Positions 14,263 to 25,198 of a DNA stretch of 41,200 bases are shown here, in pieces. Position 1 is the first letter of the stretch; every line of letters starts with the position of its first letter. The position numbers and the translations under genes were made by a program. Source of the DNA: Phycisphaerae bacterium (GTDB lineage Bacteria; Planctomycetota; Phycisphaerae; UBA1845); the NCBI GenBank assembly GCA_020056715.1, contig JAGVHG010000031.1, positions 1 through 41,200 of the forward strand. Direction: 5' to 3'. The notes under the pieces were generated by a model. It did not search any database and was not told where the DNA came from. It saw nothing but the letters and a program-made list of their open reading frames with translations.

Positions 14263-15924
14263 TCACGGTGCTCCAACGGCCTTGGTCACGTGAGTCAGTA
14301 GGACATCCAAAGTGCCGTTGGTGAAGTTGAACACAGTTTGCATGGGAAGTACGCCCAGTGCGATGCACAGGACTGCCATGGGAACGAGAATGAACGTCTC
14401 CCGCCCGCTGGCATCCGGATAGTCGGCGTATTCCTCGCGCTCTTTGCCCAGGTAAACGCGACGTATGAGCCAGAGGATATACCCGGCTGTCAAAATCACA
14501 CCGGCGGCGGCGAGAATGGCCATGGGGTAGGCCCAACTGTACTTCGCGCCGGCTTGGAATGTACCCAGTAAAACCCACACCTCACCAATAAATCCACACA
14601 GGCCGGGTAGACCCAAGGAGGCGAAGAACCCGATCGTCGCCAAAGTGCCGTATTTGGGCATAGTAAGCCACAGTCCGCCGAAGCGGTTGATTTCCCTATG
14701 ATGGGCGCGCTCGTAAATCACGCCGACCAGAAAAAAGCACATCGGTGAGCTAATGCCGTGGGCGATCATTTGGAACATCGCCCCTTGGAAACCGGCCTGG
14801 GTCATTACCGCTATTCCTAGGAGCACATATCCCATGTGCGAAACGGAACTATAAGCGACAAGTTTCTTAAAATCAGTCTGTGCCATGGCGCATAGTGCAC
14901 CGTAGAGAATGCTCACCACGCCGATGACTGCGAGGGTGAATGCCCAAGTTTGGGCCCCGACGGGAAAGATCGGATAGCACAGACGAAGGAACCCGTAACC
15001 TCCCATTTTCAGCAGGACTCCGGCGAGGATCATGCTGATCGGGGTCGGCGCTTCTACGTGTGCGTCGGGCAGCCACGTATGCACGGGTACGCAAGGTAGT
15101 TTGATTGCAAACCCGATGAACAAAAACATGAACATCAGCGGAGCGAACTTGAAGCCCAAAAACAGCGTGCTTGAGGCCGCGAAGTATTTCTGAATGACCG
15201 GATTGGTGGCCAGCTCGATTAGGTCGAAGGTTCCGTAGGATAGGACCGTTTTTTCGGCAGCGCGGTAGAGGCTAGGGACCGTCCCGCCGGGGGCAGCGTG
15301 GACTGCGGCGTCACTGTAGAAGTACATGGCCACGAGTGCGACCAGCATGAGAACGGAGCCGGCGAGGGTGAATAGAAAGAACTTGATGGCGGCGTATTCT
15401 TTCCTCGCTCCGCCCCAGACGCCAATCAGGAAGTACATGGGAAGAAGCATAACTTCCCAGAAAATGTAAAAGAGGAAAAAGTCCAAAGACACGAATACGC
15501 CCAGCATCCCCGTTTCGAGCAAGAGAAAAAGAATGAAATAGGCGCGGGGGCCTTTGTTGATGTGCCAGCGATCAAAGTTCCAACTGGCAAGGCAAGCGAG
15601 AAAACAAACAAAGGTTGTCAGTATCAAGAGGGGGAACCCCAGGCCGTCGATGCCGAGAAAATATTCGATGGTGAGTTTGCCCGGCAGTTCAATCCAGGCA
15701 GCGCGTTCGACGTGGTGAAGCGTGCCGTAGGTGCTGCCGAAGACGGATTTCGCACCGGCCGTGTCGCCCCCGCCTAGGAATGTGTTGAAGAGCGTCAACG
15801 ACAGGAGCAGGGTAGCCAAAGTTGCGAGCACGGCGATCGTCCGGGCCTGACGCTTGGGGGCAAACAGGCACAGCAGGGCGCCGATGGCGGGAATGAAAAC
15901 GATCCACGAAAGGATATTGTTCAT
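14263..15924 (-). CDS. nuoM: NADH-quinone oxidoreductase subunit M
   Basis: 553 aa from the ATG at 15924 (opening MNNILSWIVFIPAIGALL), 16 bases after the nuoL stop; upstream in-frame codons read through nuoL's end and are ignored. It is an antiporter-like subunit with about 14 helices. Key signatures: FYIFWEVMLLPMYFLIGVWGG with the conserved Glu, KLPCVPVHTWLPDAHVEAPT, GVLLKMGGYGFLRL and DFKKLVAYSSVSHMGYV. Length is close to the family norm of about 500-550. Confidence 0.95.
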   Translation of the reverse strand: MNNILSWIVFIPAIGALLCLFAPKRQARTIAVLATLATLLLSLTLFNTFLGGGDTAGAKSVFGSTYGTLHHVERAAWIELPGKLTIEYFLGIDGLGFPLLILTTFVCFLACLASWNFDRWHINKGPRAYFILFLLLETGMLGVFVSLDFFLFYIFWEVMLLPMYFLIGVWGGARKEYAAIKFFLFTLAGSVLMLVALVAMYFYSDAAVHAAPGGTVPSLYRAAEKTVLSYGTFDLIELATNPVIQKYFAASSTLFLGFKFAPLMFMFLFIGFAIKLPCVPVHTWLPDAHVEAPTPISMILAGVLLKMGGYGFLRLCYPIFPVGAQTWAFTLAVIGVVSILYGALCAMAQTDFKKLVAYSSVSHMGYVLLGIAVMTQAGFQGAMFQMIAHGISSPMCFFLVGVIYERAHHREINRFGGLWLTMPKYGTLATIGFFASLGLPGLCGFIGEVWVLLGTFQAGAKYSWAYPMAILAAAGVILTAGYILWLIRRVYLGKEREEYADYPDASGRETFILVPMAVLCIALGVLPMQTVFNFTNGTLDVLLTHVTKAVGAP

Positions 15925-15940
15925 GTTTAGGCTACAACAC

Positions 15941-18304
<2,364 letters not shown>

Positions 18305-18353
18305 CGGTTAGCCGGCATCACCACCGCTGACACAGCAGTGGCACACGGGTTCT

Positions 18354-18665
18354 TCATCCCTGCAACCGGGTGGCTGTGTCCACGTCTACGGTCGACAGAT
18401 TCTTGTACACGTTAATGCAAATACCTACCGCTAACGCGGCTTCGGCTGCCGCAAGGACGATTACGAACAAGGCCGTGATCTGCCCATCCAATCGACCCGG
18501 CCCCAGGTAACGATCGAAGGCGACCAGGTTCACGTTGGCGCTGTTTAGGACCAATTCGACGCCGATGAGGATCCCGATAGCGTTTCGCTTGGTCATCATG
18601 GTGAAGAGACCGGCGGCGAAGAGCACGGCGGCAACTACCAGATAATGTGTCAATCCGATGGTCAT
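18354..18665 (-). CDS. nuoK: NADH-quinone oxidoreductase subunit K
   Basis: 103 aa from the ATG at 18665, chosen over an upstream GTG because AGGA lies about 8 bases before it. Small three-helix membrane subunit of the proton-pumping arm. Typical sequence: YLVVAAVLFAAGLFTMMTKRNAIGILIGVELVLNSANVNLVAF, with the conserved membrane Glu in GVELVLNS, and a second conserved Glu in AAAEAALAVGI. It lies between nuoJ and nuoL. Confidence 0.95.
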   Translation of the reverse strand: MTIGLTHYLVVAAVLFAAGLFTMMTKRNAIGILIGVELVLNSANVNLVAFDRYLGPGRLDGQITALFVIVLAAAEAALAVGICINVYKNLSTVDVDTATRLQG

Positions 18666-18691
18666 GTCGTCTTCCTGCACGGCCTCAAAGT

Positions 18692-18768
18692 TCGAAGACT
18701 GAAGTGAGAAGTGTGAAGACTGAACAAACTGCCATTTCTAACTTCACACTTCTCACTTCTATCTTCGA
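18692..18768. repeat. Heptamer tandem forming an 18-bp perfect inverted repeat (nuoJ-nuoK gap)
   Basis: Heptamers GAAGACT, GAAGTGA, GAAGTGT and GAAGACT (from 18694) face their reverse complements after a 23-base loop. Positions 18701-18718 pair perfectly with 18742-18759, and TCGAAG (18692-18697) pairs with CTTCGA (18763-18768). It fills the gap between nuoJ and nuoK and would form a strong stem in the operon mRNA. Confidence 0.85.
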
Positions 18769-18774
18769 TCGAAT

Positions 18775-18791
18775 CCGCTCGCGGCTCTGAT
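18775..18791 (-). repeat. Palindromic repeat family A, half copy at the nuoJ stop
   Basis: Minus-strand ATCAGAGCCGCGAGCGG directly follows the nuoJ stop codon (and shares its last base). The same core begins the family A elements at 19407 and 23933. Confidence 0.6.
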
Positions 18792-19318
18792 TACTCTTCC
18801 TGGCGCGCCAAATGCGCGGCGCCTACCATCACAATCATCAACAAGACGCCTGCGACTTCAAACGGTACCAGGTAGGTCGTCAGCAGTCGTTCGCCGAACG
18901 CCGCGACCGTCGCTCCGGGGACGATACCCTCGGCGCTGGACCAAACGGTCCGGGCGAGCACCGTACACAGTGAGACAACTAGCGCCAGGCAGACCACTGC
19001 GGCGGCGATTAATTCCACCTTGGGCGGATCGAAGCGCACCCACGGCGATTTACTCGTGAGCATGACGCCGAAAACCAGCAGCACCAATGTTCCACCGGCG
19101 TAGATGATCAACTGGATCGCCCCGAGGAAGTTGGCTGCCAAGAGAAAATACAGCATGGCGACCGACCCCAGGCCGGCGAAGAGCCAGACGGCCATGCGGA
19201 CGATGTTCTTGGCGATGCACACGCCCAAGGCGGAAAGCACCACGCCTCCGGCGACGGTGTAAAACAAAAACGCTTCGAGCAGGCCGCCGGGCGCTGCTGC
19301 CTTTGTCGATTGTGCCAT
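18791..19318 (-). CDS. nuoJ: NADH-quinone oxidoreductase subunit J
   Basis: 175 aa from the ATG at 19318; the protein then starts just before the first family-like helix (LLEAFLFYTVAGGVVLSALGV). Other typical segments: NIVRMAVWLFAGLGSVAMLYFLLAANFLGAIQLIIYAGGTLVLLVFGVML, with the conserved YAGG. The frame is open back to an ATG at 19495 that abuts the nuoH stop, which would give 234 aa. That extension reads through a family A palindrome (19407-19466) as Arg-rich sequence, then a hydrophobic, signal-like stretch (CPLLAACIATWLGFSSTVVWA). Which start is used is unresolved. About five helices; proton-channel subunit. Confidence 0.9.
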   Translation of the reverse strand: MAQSTKAAAPGGLLEAFLFYTVAGGVVLSALGVCIAKNIVRMAVWLFAGLGSVAMLYFLLAANFLGAIQLIIYAGGTLVLLVFGVMLTSKSPWVRFDPPKVELIAAAVVCLALVVSLCTVLARTVWSSAEGIVPGATVAAFGERLLTTYLVPFEVAGVLLMIVMVGAAHLARQEE

Positions 19319-19406
19319 ATCGGTAGGTAAGCTCGCCCAAACCACCGTGCTTGAGAACCCGAGCCACGTTGCAATGCACGCGGCGAGTAGGGGGCATCGT
19401 CGCCGG

Positions 19407-19466
19407 TCAGAGCCGCGAGCGGAAGCGAGCGGACGGCGATCGTATCGCTTCCGCTCCACGCTCTGA
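19407..19466. repeat. Palindromic repeat family A, full copy (nuoH-nuoJ gap)
   Basis: A 60-base element bounded by TCAGAG and CTCTGA. GAGCGGAAGCGA (19417-19428) pairs perfectly with TCGCTTCCGCTC (19445-19456). It shares the TCAGAGCCGCGAGCGG start with the copies at 18775-18791 and 23896-23933. Confidence 0.8.
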
Positions 19467-19495
19467 TCGCATTGCGATGGGCAAAATGTCCGCAT

Positions 19496-21112
19496 TTATG
19501 ACCCTGGCAGCGCATCGACGACGAGGTTTCCGACCAAGCGTCGTCGATGATAGAAGCCGTACGCGGCGATGGCCGGAAACATCAGGGCGAAGACCGCACC
19601 GATCCCGCCCACGAGCCAATTCGAAAGCCGAGCGAACGTCGCCCACGACGTGTCGCCCGAGGTTGACGCCCACACCCACAACGTGTTGCCGAGCAGCAGG
19701 ACCATCGTCAGGGGCAACAACACTTGTACACAACTGTAGAGCACTTGGTCAATGCGGATTCGCGGCAAGGTCCAGCGAAGCCAAATCTGGACGTACAGGA
19801 AGAAAACACACTTGGCGACGAACCAAACCGGCCCCGCAAAGAGAAGCCCGTTGACTCCGCGTGCGAAGACGCCTCCGCCCAGCGAATCGCTGACCGAGGC
19901 GGCCCATGACGAGGGTAGCGGCGAGTTCCAGGCCCCAAGGAAGAGGATGACCGCCAGACCGCAGACCACGAACATGGCCGCGTACTCGGCAAAGAAGAAA
20001 AAACTCCAACGAATGCCGGAATACTCGGTATGGAATCCGGCGACGAGCTCGCTTTCCGCTTCCGGCAGGTCGAACGGCGCTCGCTTACAGCTTGCCAAGG
20101 AGGCGATGAAATAGCTAACGAAGGCTAAGAGAGCGAAGGGGTTGCTGAAGGCGAGCCAAGAGAACCATCCGTCGGACTGGACATCGCCGATCTTACGAAG
20201 GCTGAGCGAGCCGACAGTCACGACGGGCACCAACAGGGCCATGCCCATGGGGATTTCGTAGGAGACCATCTGACAGGCCTCACGCATCGCTCCGTACACG
20301 CTCCATTTGTTGTTCGACGCCCAGCCCGCGAGGATCACGCCGATCACTTCGATGCCGAGCACACCGAGGGTGAAGATGAGGGCGACGTCCAGTTCGCGGA
20401 ATACATAGGTCGCGCCGAAGGGAAGGGCGACGAAGGCCAAGGCCGACGGAATAATCGCGAGGTAGGGGGCCAAGCGAAAGAGAACGGCGTCGGCGTCCTT
20501 GGGGATGAGATCCTCCTTGAGGAGGAGCTTGATTCCGTCGGCGGGGGATTGGGACCAGCCGTGCCAACCGCCGACGCGCATGGGTCCGAGCCGCGATTGA
20601 ATCCGGCCCGCGACTTTTCGCTCCCACCAGATGGTGTAGACGGGGACGAGGCTAAAGAGGCCGATGAGGGCGCCGAGACCGACCAGATCGCGGACGATCC
20701 CGAATTGCAGCGGCCAAAGGAGGTATTGCAACAAGCCGGAAAACGATGCGACCCAGCCGCCGCTTTGCTCAACGAGCGGCCCGATCATCGAGGGGGTCAA
20801 GCCCCAGGTAGATGGCGAAGAATAACCATAAGGCGTCGGGGGCGTCATCCCACCTGCTACAGCCGGACCGAGGATGTGGAGGTCGATGTAGGCGAAGACT
20901 AGGGCGTGGAGCCAGACGACGAAGCACGTCCCGATCACTGCGCCGATCAGAATCAATCCCGCGAAGCGGGCCACGAACGGTCCGACCGTACGGTAAAAAC
21001 CGACGGCCATGTTCGCGATGAGTCGCGAGACCGGGCCGTACTCGACCCGACGGGTAGGCTGCCAGGGTACGGAAAACTGAGTCAAAAGCTCACTCCAACC
21101 ACCCGACCGCAC
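19496..21112 (-). CDS. nuoH: NADH-quinone oxidoreductase subunit H
   Basis: 538 aa from a GTG at 21112, against about 325 in E. coli. The core begins near residue 140. An ATG at 21010 would still leave an N-terminal extension with one extra hydrophobic helix (FAGLILIGAVIGTCFVVWLHALVFAY). Core signatures: WWERKVAGRIQSRLGPMRVG, the cytoplasmic loop near the quinone chamber; DGIKLLLKEDLIP; and RAPFDLPEAESELVAGFHTEYSG. NuoH anchors the peripheral arm and helps form the quinone site. No clear Shine-Dalgarno sequence at either start. Its stop directly abuts an ATG in the nuoJ frame. Confidence 0.93.
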   Translation of the reverse strand: MRSGGWSELLTQFSVPWQPTRRVEYGPVSRLIANMAVGFYRTVGPFVARFAGLILIGAVIGTCFVVWLHALVFAYIDLHILGPAVAGGMTPPTPYGYSSPSTWGLTPSMIGPLVEQSGGWVASFSGLLQYLLWPLQFGIVRDLVGLGALIGLFSLVPVYTIWWERKVAGRIQSRLGPMRVGGWHGWSQSPADGIKLLLKEDLIPKDADAVLFRLAPYLAIIPSALAFVALPFGATYVFRELDVALIFTLGVLGIEVIGVILAGWASNNKWSVYGAMREACQMVSYEIPMGMALLVPVVTVGSLSLRKIGDVQSDGWFSWLAFSNPFALLAFVSYFIASLASCKRAPFDLPEAESELVAGFHTEYSGIRWSFFFFAEYAAMFVVCGLAVILFLGAWNSPLPSSWAASVSDSLGGGVFARGVNGLLFAGPVWFVAKCVFFLYVQIWLRWTLPRIRIDQVLYSCVQVLLPLTMVLLLGNTLWVWASTSGDTSWATFARLSNWLVGGIGAVFALMFPAIAAYGFYHRRRLVGNLVVDALPGS

Positions 21113-21211
21113 GGGGGTTCGTGAAGAATCGCACGAATGGTAGCAAGGGTCAATCGGTTACGAAAGGGAGCTGAGGCCGGCGTCAACATGGCTAGTGATC
21201 GAACGAGGGGT

Positions 21212-22411
21212 CTACCGATCCACCTCGCCCATGACCACGTCGATGGAGCCGATGATAGCGGGGATGTCGGCCAGGAGGACGTTCCTACACACGTGGGTGG
21301 TGATGGAGAGATTGCAGAAGCACGGGCCTCGGGCTTTGACGCGGCTGGGGATGGCGGAACCGTCGCCGGTGATGAGGAAGCCGAGTTGACCGCGAGCGCC
21401 TTCGACTTCGACGTAGACCTCGTTGGCGGGGAGCTTGAGGTTCGTACACTTGGGAGCGCGGAAATCGCCGGAAGGTAACTGGTCAAGGGCCTGGCGGATG
21501 ATCCGCACCGATTGGGTCATCTCCAGCACGCGGACGTAGTACCGGCTCCAGGAGTCGCCGACGATCACCCCGTGGGGGATTTCACCGTTCCCACCAGTTC
21601 GACCGATGGGCACGTCGAAATCGTATTTTTCGTAACCGTCATAGGGCAGGACTTTCCTCAAATCCCAGCGGATGCCGCTCGCCCGCAGGCACGGGCCGGT
21701 GAGTCCCCACGCGAGCGCGTCCTGCAAGGAAATGATCCCGACCTTGCTGGTGCGCTTCACGAAAATGTGGTTGAAGCTCAGGAGGTTGTTGTAGTCGTCG
21801 ATTTTGGTCCCGAAATAGTCGAGGAATTCGCGGCAGCGGTCGATCCAACCATCGGGCAGATCGTCGTGAGCCCCGCCGATGGTGAGGTAGCTGTAGGTTA
21901 GCCTTGCCCCGCAGGCAGCCTCGAAAAGATCGAGGATCATTTCGCGCTCGCGGAAACAGTACAGAAACGGCGTGAACGCCCCCATGTCCAAGCCATAGCA
22001 CCCTAGGGAGACCAGGTGTGAGGCGATGCGGTTCAATTCCGCGAAAATCACACGGATCGCTTGGCCTCGTGGGGGGACTTGAATGCCGCAAAGCCGCTCA
22101 ACGGCCAAGGCGTACCCCTGGTTGTTGTTCATCCCGGCCAGGTAATCCATACGGTCGGTATAGGGAATGAACTGGTATGGCTGGAGGTTCTCGCCGATCT
22201 TCTCCGCACAGCGGTGGAGGTAGCCAATATGCGGGATCGCTTCGAGCACCATCTCGCCGTCGGTGCGGAGGACGATCCGCAGCACGCCGTGGGTCGAAGG
22301 ATGCTGCGGACCCATGTTGACCAGCATCTCCTCGGTCCGCAGGTCGCCTTGCGCGGAGCGGTCGAGGTCGAGCATTAAGTCGGGTTGGGATTCGAGAACG
22401 GTTTCTGCCAT
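21212..22411 (-). CDS. nuoD: NADH-quinone oxidoreductase subunit D
   Basis: 399 aa, a separate 49-kDa-type subunit (not fused to NuoC). Signatures: EEMLVNMGPQHPSTHGVLR, the quinone-cavity loop with conserved His; PHIGYLHRCAEKI; MDYLAGMNNNQGYALAVERL; and the C-terminal DVVMGEVDR. Length is normal. It forms the quinone site together with NuoB. It is separated from nuoC by 66 bases holding a palindrome. Confidence 0.95.
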   Translation of the reverse strand: MAETVLESQPDLMLDLDRSAQGDLRTEEMLVNMGPQHPSTHGVLRIVLRTDGEMVLEAIPHIGYLHRCAEKIGENLQPYQFIPYTDRMDYLAGMNNNQGYALAVERLCGIQVPPRGQAIRVIFAELNRIASHLVSLGCYGLDMGAFTPFLYCFREREMILDLFEAACGARLTYSYLTIGGAHDDLPDGWIDRCREFLDYFGTKIDDYNNLLSFNHIFVKRTSKVGIISLQDALAWGLTGPCLRASGIRWDLRKVLPYDGYEKYDFDVPIGRTGGNGEIPHGVIVGDSWSRYYVRVLEMTQSVRIIRQALDQLPSGDFRAPKCTNLKLPANEVYVEVEGARGQLGFLITGDGSAIPSRVKARGPCFCNLSITTHVCRNVLLADIPAIIGSIDVVMGEVDR

Positions 22412-22431
22412 TCGATCAATTCATCCATTTC

Positions 22432-22475
22432 CGAGCCGCAAGCGTTAGCCCGCGCGACCTGAAGGTCGCGGCTCG
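22432..22475. repeat. Nested palindrome in the nuoC-nuoD gap
   Basis: CGAGCC (22432-22437) pairs with GGCTCG (22470-22475), and an inner stem GCGACC (22454-22459) / GGTCGC (22464-22469) has the loop TGAA. The opening GAGCCGCAAGCGTTAGCCCG recalls the GAGCCGC start of family A but the rest differs. It fills most of the intergenic gap. Confidence 0.65.
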
Positions 22476-22477
22476 GG

Positions 22478-23011
22478 TTAGTGTCGCGGGTTGGTCAGTT
22501 CAAACTCCGTGGTGGCGGGGATGCCGTGGTATTCCAGCGGAAACTTGTAGTCTTTTCGCAAGGGATGGCCGTCCCAGTCGTCCGGGCAAAGGATACGCCT
22601 CAAGTCGGGGTGGCCTGTGAAATCAATACCCATCAAGTCGTAGGCTTCACGTTCGTGCCAGTCCGCTGCCGGCCACACGTGCGCGACCGACGGGATGACG
22701 GGGTTGTTGCGGTCCGTCACAACGCGGACCGCGAATACATGTGTCTGCGTGCACAGTTCCGTTGGACGTTCCATCGGCACGTGGTACAGATCGTACACGC
22801 ACGCGAGCTTATCGTCGGCCAGAAGGTCCAGGGAGGAGATGCAGCGCAGGACGTTGAATCCTAGGCGGGGATCGTCGCGTAGCACCATCGCCACTTCCGG
22901 CCAGCGGTCGGCGGTGATTCGCGCGTATGGGTGGCCGCCTTCGAGGACGGTGTCCTCAATTACGTTGCCGAAGCGGTCCTTTAATAGCTTACAAATCTCT
23001 TCCGGGGGCAT
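22478..23011 (-). CDS. nuoC: NADH-quinone oxidoreductase subunit C
   Basis: 177 aa, 30-kDa-type subunit of the peripheral arm. The family signature is complete: [19 protein letters not shown] followed by [29 protein letters not shown] lies 6 bases before the ATG at 23011. Length is normal for an unfused NuoC. It is preceded in the operon by a small ORF that is not a Nuo subunit. Confidence 0.95.
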   Translation of the reverse strand: MPPEEICKLLKDRFGNVIEDTVLEGGHPYARITADRWPEVAMVLRDDPRLGFNVLRCISSLDLLADDKLACVYDLYHVPMERPTELCTQTHVFAVRVVTDRNNPVIPSVAHVWPAADWHEREAYDLMGIDFTGHPDLRRILCPDDWDGHPLRKDYKFPLEYHGIPATTEFELTNPRH

Positions 23012-23070
23012 TCAATCCTCGCGACTCGAAACTTTCTCATAAAACATTCCCATGTTCCGCGATACTTCCG

Positions 23071-23322
23071 CTATCGTCGTTTTCTAGGGGCGGTGCGGCG
23101 GCCTCGGCCGTTGGCGACGGTCTCGATCGACGCAATATGAAGAAACGGCACGTGCGCCCAGCGCTCGCCGTCGGGGAAGACCACAAAGACCTCGGACTTG
23201 AGGAGCGCCGCGGAGTTGGGGCTAACCACCTCGTAGGTCTTCCCGCTGCTCATGATTAGGCGAAACGGCAGAAACGGTTCGCGATTCAACAGCTCTTGGA
23301 TGTTTTCAGGGGTTGTGCTCAT
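23071..23322 (-). CDS. Small hypothetical protein between nuoB and nuoC
   Basis: 83 aa from the ATG at 23322 (an in-frame TTG lies 2 codons upstream). NIQELLNREPFLPFRLIMSSGKTYEV followed by LLKSEVFVVFPDGERWAHVPFLHIASIE resembles a small family seen often in planctomycetes (FxPFRI...G..~~V..P...), of unknown function. The tail NGRGRRTAPRKRR is basic. It lies within the nuo operon in the same direction, 60 bases from nuoC and 24 from nuoB, so it is co-transcribed. It is not homologous to any complex I subunit I know. Confidence 0.7.
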   Translation of the reverse strand: MSTTPENIQELLNREPFLPFRLIMSSGKTYEVVSPNSAALLKSEVFVVFPDGERWAHVPFLHIASIETVANGRGRRTAPRKRR

Positions 23323-23346
23323 ACTCAAACTCTGCCGCAGCTCGGC

Positions 23347-23865
23347 TTAGTTTAACGCCAATTCCTTCACCTTGGTCATGAGCGTTTTCGCTCGCGTCTG
23401 GTGGCGGATTTTGTCCTGCAATCGCATCAAGCCTTCGAGCAGCGCCTCCGGTCGCGGGGGGCAGCCGGGGATGTAGATGTCCACGGGCACTACGAGATCG
23501 ACGCCCTTCACGACATGGTAGCCGTGCTTGAAGTAAGGGCCGCCGCCTACGGTGCAGGCACCCATGGCCATCACGTATTTCGGTTCGGGCATCTGGTTGT
23601 AAAGTCTCTTGAGGCGACTGGCCATTTTGTAGGTTACGGTGCCTGCGACGATCATCAGGTCGGATTGCCGTGGAGTAGCACGGAAGGCGCCGGCCCCGAA
23701 TCGGTCGATGTCGAATCGCGAGGCGCCCACGGCCATCATCTCAATCGCGCAGCAGGCGAGACCGAACGTCATCGGCCAAATGCTGCTGCTGCGACCCCAG
23801 TTGATGGCCCAGTCCAAGGACGTGACGATCAATCCTTCTTCAAAACGGTTTTCGATCCAGCTCAT
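23347..23865 (-). CDS. nuoB: NADH-quinone oxidoreductase subunit B
   Basis: 172 aa, carries the terminal 4Fe-4S cluster N2. All four ligands are present: adjacent C38-C39 in [11 protein letters not shown]104 in MGACTVGGG and C135 in [11 protein letters not shown]. Other signatures are SIWPMTFG and [23 protein letters not shown] lies about 9 bases before the ATG. It passes electrons to quinone at the NuoD interface. Confidence 0.96.
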   Translation of the reverse strand: MSWIENRFEEGLIVTSLDWAINWGRSSSIWPMTFGLACCAIEMMAVGASRFDIDRFGAGAFRATPRQSDLMIVAGTVTYKMASRLKRLYNQMPEPKYVMAMGACTVGGGPYFKHGYHVVKGVDLVVPVDIYIPGCPPRPEALLEGLMRLQDKIRHQTRAKTLMTKVKELALN

Positions 23866-23895
23866 TGTGTGACTCCGCGCGGGCTGAAACCCGTG

Positions 23896-23933
23896 CTCTG
23901 ACTATCCGCTCGCTCCCGCTCGCGGCTCTGATT
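23896..23933 (-). repeat. Palindromic repeat family A, copy overlapping the nuoA 3' end
   Basis: Minus-strand ATCAGAGCCGCGAGCGGGAG continues CGAGCGGATAGTCAGAG. It contains the nuoA stop codon and encodes the last nine residues of NuoA (SEPRAGASG). Confidence 0.75.
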
Positions 23934-24423
23934 GGGGCGGCGAGTCCAGCGCCGAATCGCGATTCTGGCCGGTGCATGCACGGACCCAGTTCAAATAGCC
24001 TGACTTCCATTCATAAAGGAATGGTATGGCGATCAATAGAAAAAAGACCAAGAACGCCCAGAAAGCTGGTGCGCCCATGTCCTTGAAGACCACCGCCCAA
24101 GGCCAGAGCAGCGCCACCTCGACATCGAACACGATGAACACCAGCGCGACGGTGTAGAAGCGCAGGTCGAACTGAACCCAACTGTTGCCGATAGCCGGTT
24201 CTCCGCATTCGTAGGTGGTGGACTTCTCCGGATGTGGCATCGTGGGGCGGACAATCTTCCCGATCAACAGACCGCCGAACACGATCCCAAAGCCCGCGAA
24301 GGTGAACAACAACATTCCCAACACCAATTCGAGGTTGGTATTGCCGTAGGCGGAAGCTGGTGAGGCAGTTGCCGCCAGATCGGATAACACGACGATTGTT
24401 GCTGTTGCTAATGATGCTGTCAT
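23902..24423 (-). CDS. nuoA: NADH-quinone oxidoreductase subunit A
   Basis: 173 aa, three-helix membrane subunit; E. coli NuoA is 147 aa. Signatures: YECGEPAIGNSWVQFDLRFYTVALVFIVFDVEVALLWPWAVVF, with the conserved Cys loop near the quinone channel and the membrane Asp/Glu of FDVEVAL. The extra residues are at the ends: an N-terminal ATATIVVLSDLAATASPASA stretch that looks signal-like, and a C-terminal SEPRAGASG that is simply the family A repeat read in frame. It starts 9 bases after the nuoI stop. Confidence 0.94.
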   Translation of the reverse strand: MTASLATATIVVLSDLAATASPASAYGNTNLELVLGMLLFTFAGFGIVFGGLLIGKIVRPTMPHPEKSTTYECGEPAIGNSWVQFDLRFYTVALVFIVFDVEVALLWPWAVVFKDMGAPAFWAFLVFFLLIAIPFLYEWKSGYLNWVRACTGQNRDSALDSPPQSEPRAGASG

Positions 24424-24432
24424 GAGAGTTCT

Positions 24433-25059
24433 CTACGCCTTTGGGTCGAGCGCCTTGACCATCTCTTGACGGCGACGCTTGTTGTCGTTGGATAATTTAT
24501 CCTGCGAGTGGACGAAGTCGATCCACTCTCGTTTTCGCGTTTTCGCCCAATCCGGCAACCGGTCGTCGTCCTTTTGCATCCAAAGCGGCTGCGGCGTCTG
24601 CAACCCCTTCTTCGCAAGGTCGGTGAACTCCACGATCATGCTCTCGCGGTCGTAGCCCGACATATCGTGGAGGTTGCCCATGTGAATGCAATCGGTCGGG
24701 CAGGGATCGACGCATAACGCGCAAAACATGCACTTTGCATAGTCGATGGCGTAACGGGTCATCAACCCGCCGGCGGCGACGTTCGTCTCTTTGTCGATCT
24801 TCCGCGGGCCGGTCTTCTCGATGTAGATGCAATCGACCGGACAAGCCTTTGCGCATAGGTCGCAGGCAATACACTTCTCAATCTCGAAAAAATGGATGCC
24901 GCGATAGCGCGGTTGCAGCGCCGGTGCGACGTCAGGATATTGCAGCGTGACCGTTTTGGCGAAGCAGTATTTCAGCGTAATCCGCATCCCCACGAGGATC
25001 GAGTAGACGGTGCGCCAGATATTGTAGAAGTAGTCGCGAGCGGGGCTATTGATGTTCAT
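24433..25059 (-). CDS. nuoI: NADH-quinone oxidoreductase subunit I
   Basis: 208 aa ferredoxin-like subunit with two 4Fe-4S clusters (N6a/N6b). Ligands: C63-x2-C66-x2-C69-x3-C73P (CIACDLCAKACP) and C110-x2-C113-x2-C116-x3-C120P (CMFCALCVDPCP). It is normally placed between nuoH and nuoJ; here it is the first gene of the operon. A promoter-like sequence lies about 80 bases upstream. The C-terminal 50 residues are charged and longer than in E. coli. Confidence 0.95.
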   Translation of the reverse strand: MNINSPARDYFYNIWRTVYSILVGMRITLKYCFAKTVTLQYPDVAPALQPRYRGIHFFEIEKCIACDLCAKACPVDCIYIEKTGPRKIDKETNVAAGGLMTRYAIDYAKCMFCALCVDPCPTDCIHMGNLHDMSGYDRESMIVEFTDLAKKGLQTPQPLWMQKDDDRLPDWAKTRKREWIDFVHSQDKLSNDNKRRRQEMVKALDPKA

Positions 25060-25140
25060 CGTGCCGGTCTGAATCCCTTCTGGTTAACCGTCAACGCGCA
25101 CCACGCGTCCACATCCCGAATCCGTCGAGCAAGCGGCAGT

Positions 25141-25169
25141 GTTATAGCATCGCAAACTGTAAACAGCAA
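25141..25169 (-). promoter_or_regulatory. Candidate sigma-70 promoter of the nuo operon
   Basis: On the minus strand, TTGCTG (25169-25164) and TATAAC (25146-25141) are 17 bases apart. The -10 matches 5 of 6 consensus bases, the -35 only 3 of 6. The expected start of transcription near 25134 would leave a leader of about 75 bases before nuoI. Confidence 0.4.
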
Positions 25170-25198
25170 CACCACTAATCGTCATTGCAGCGGTTCGA

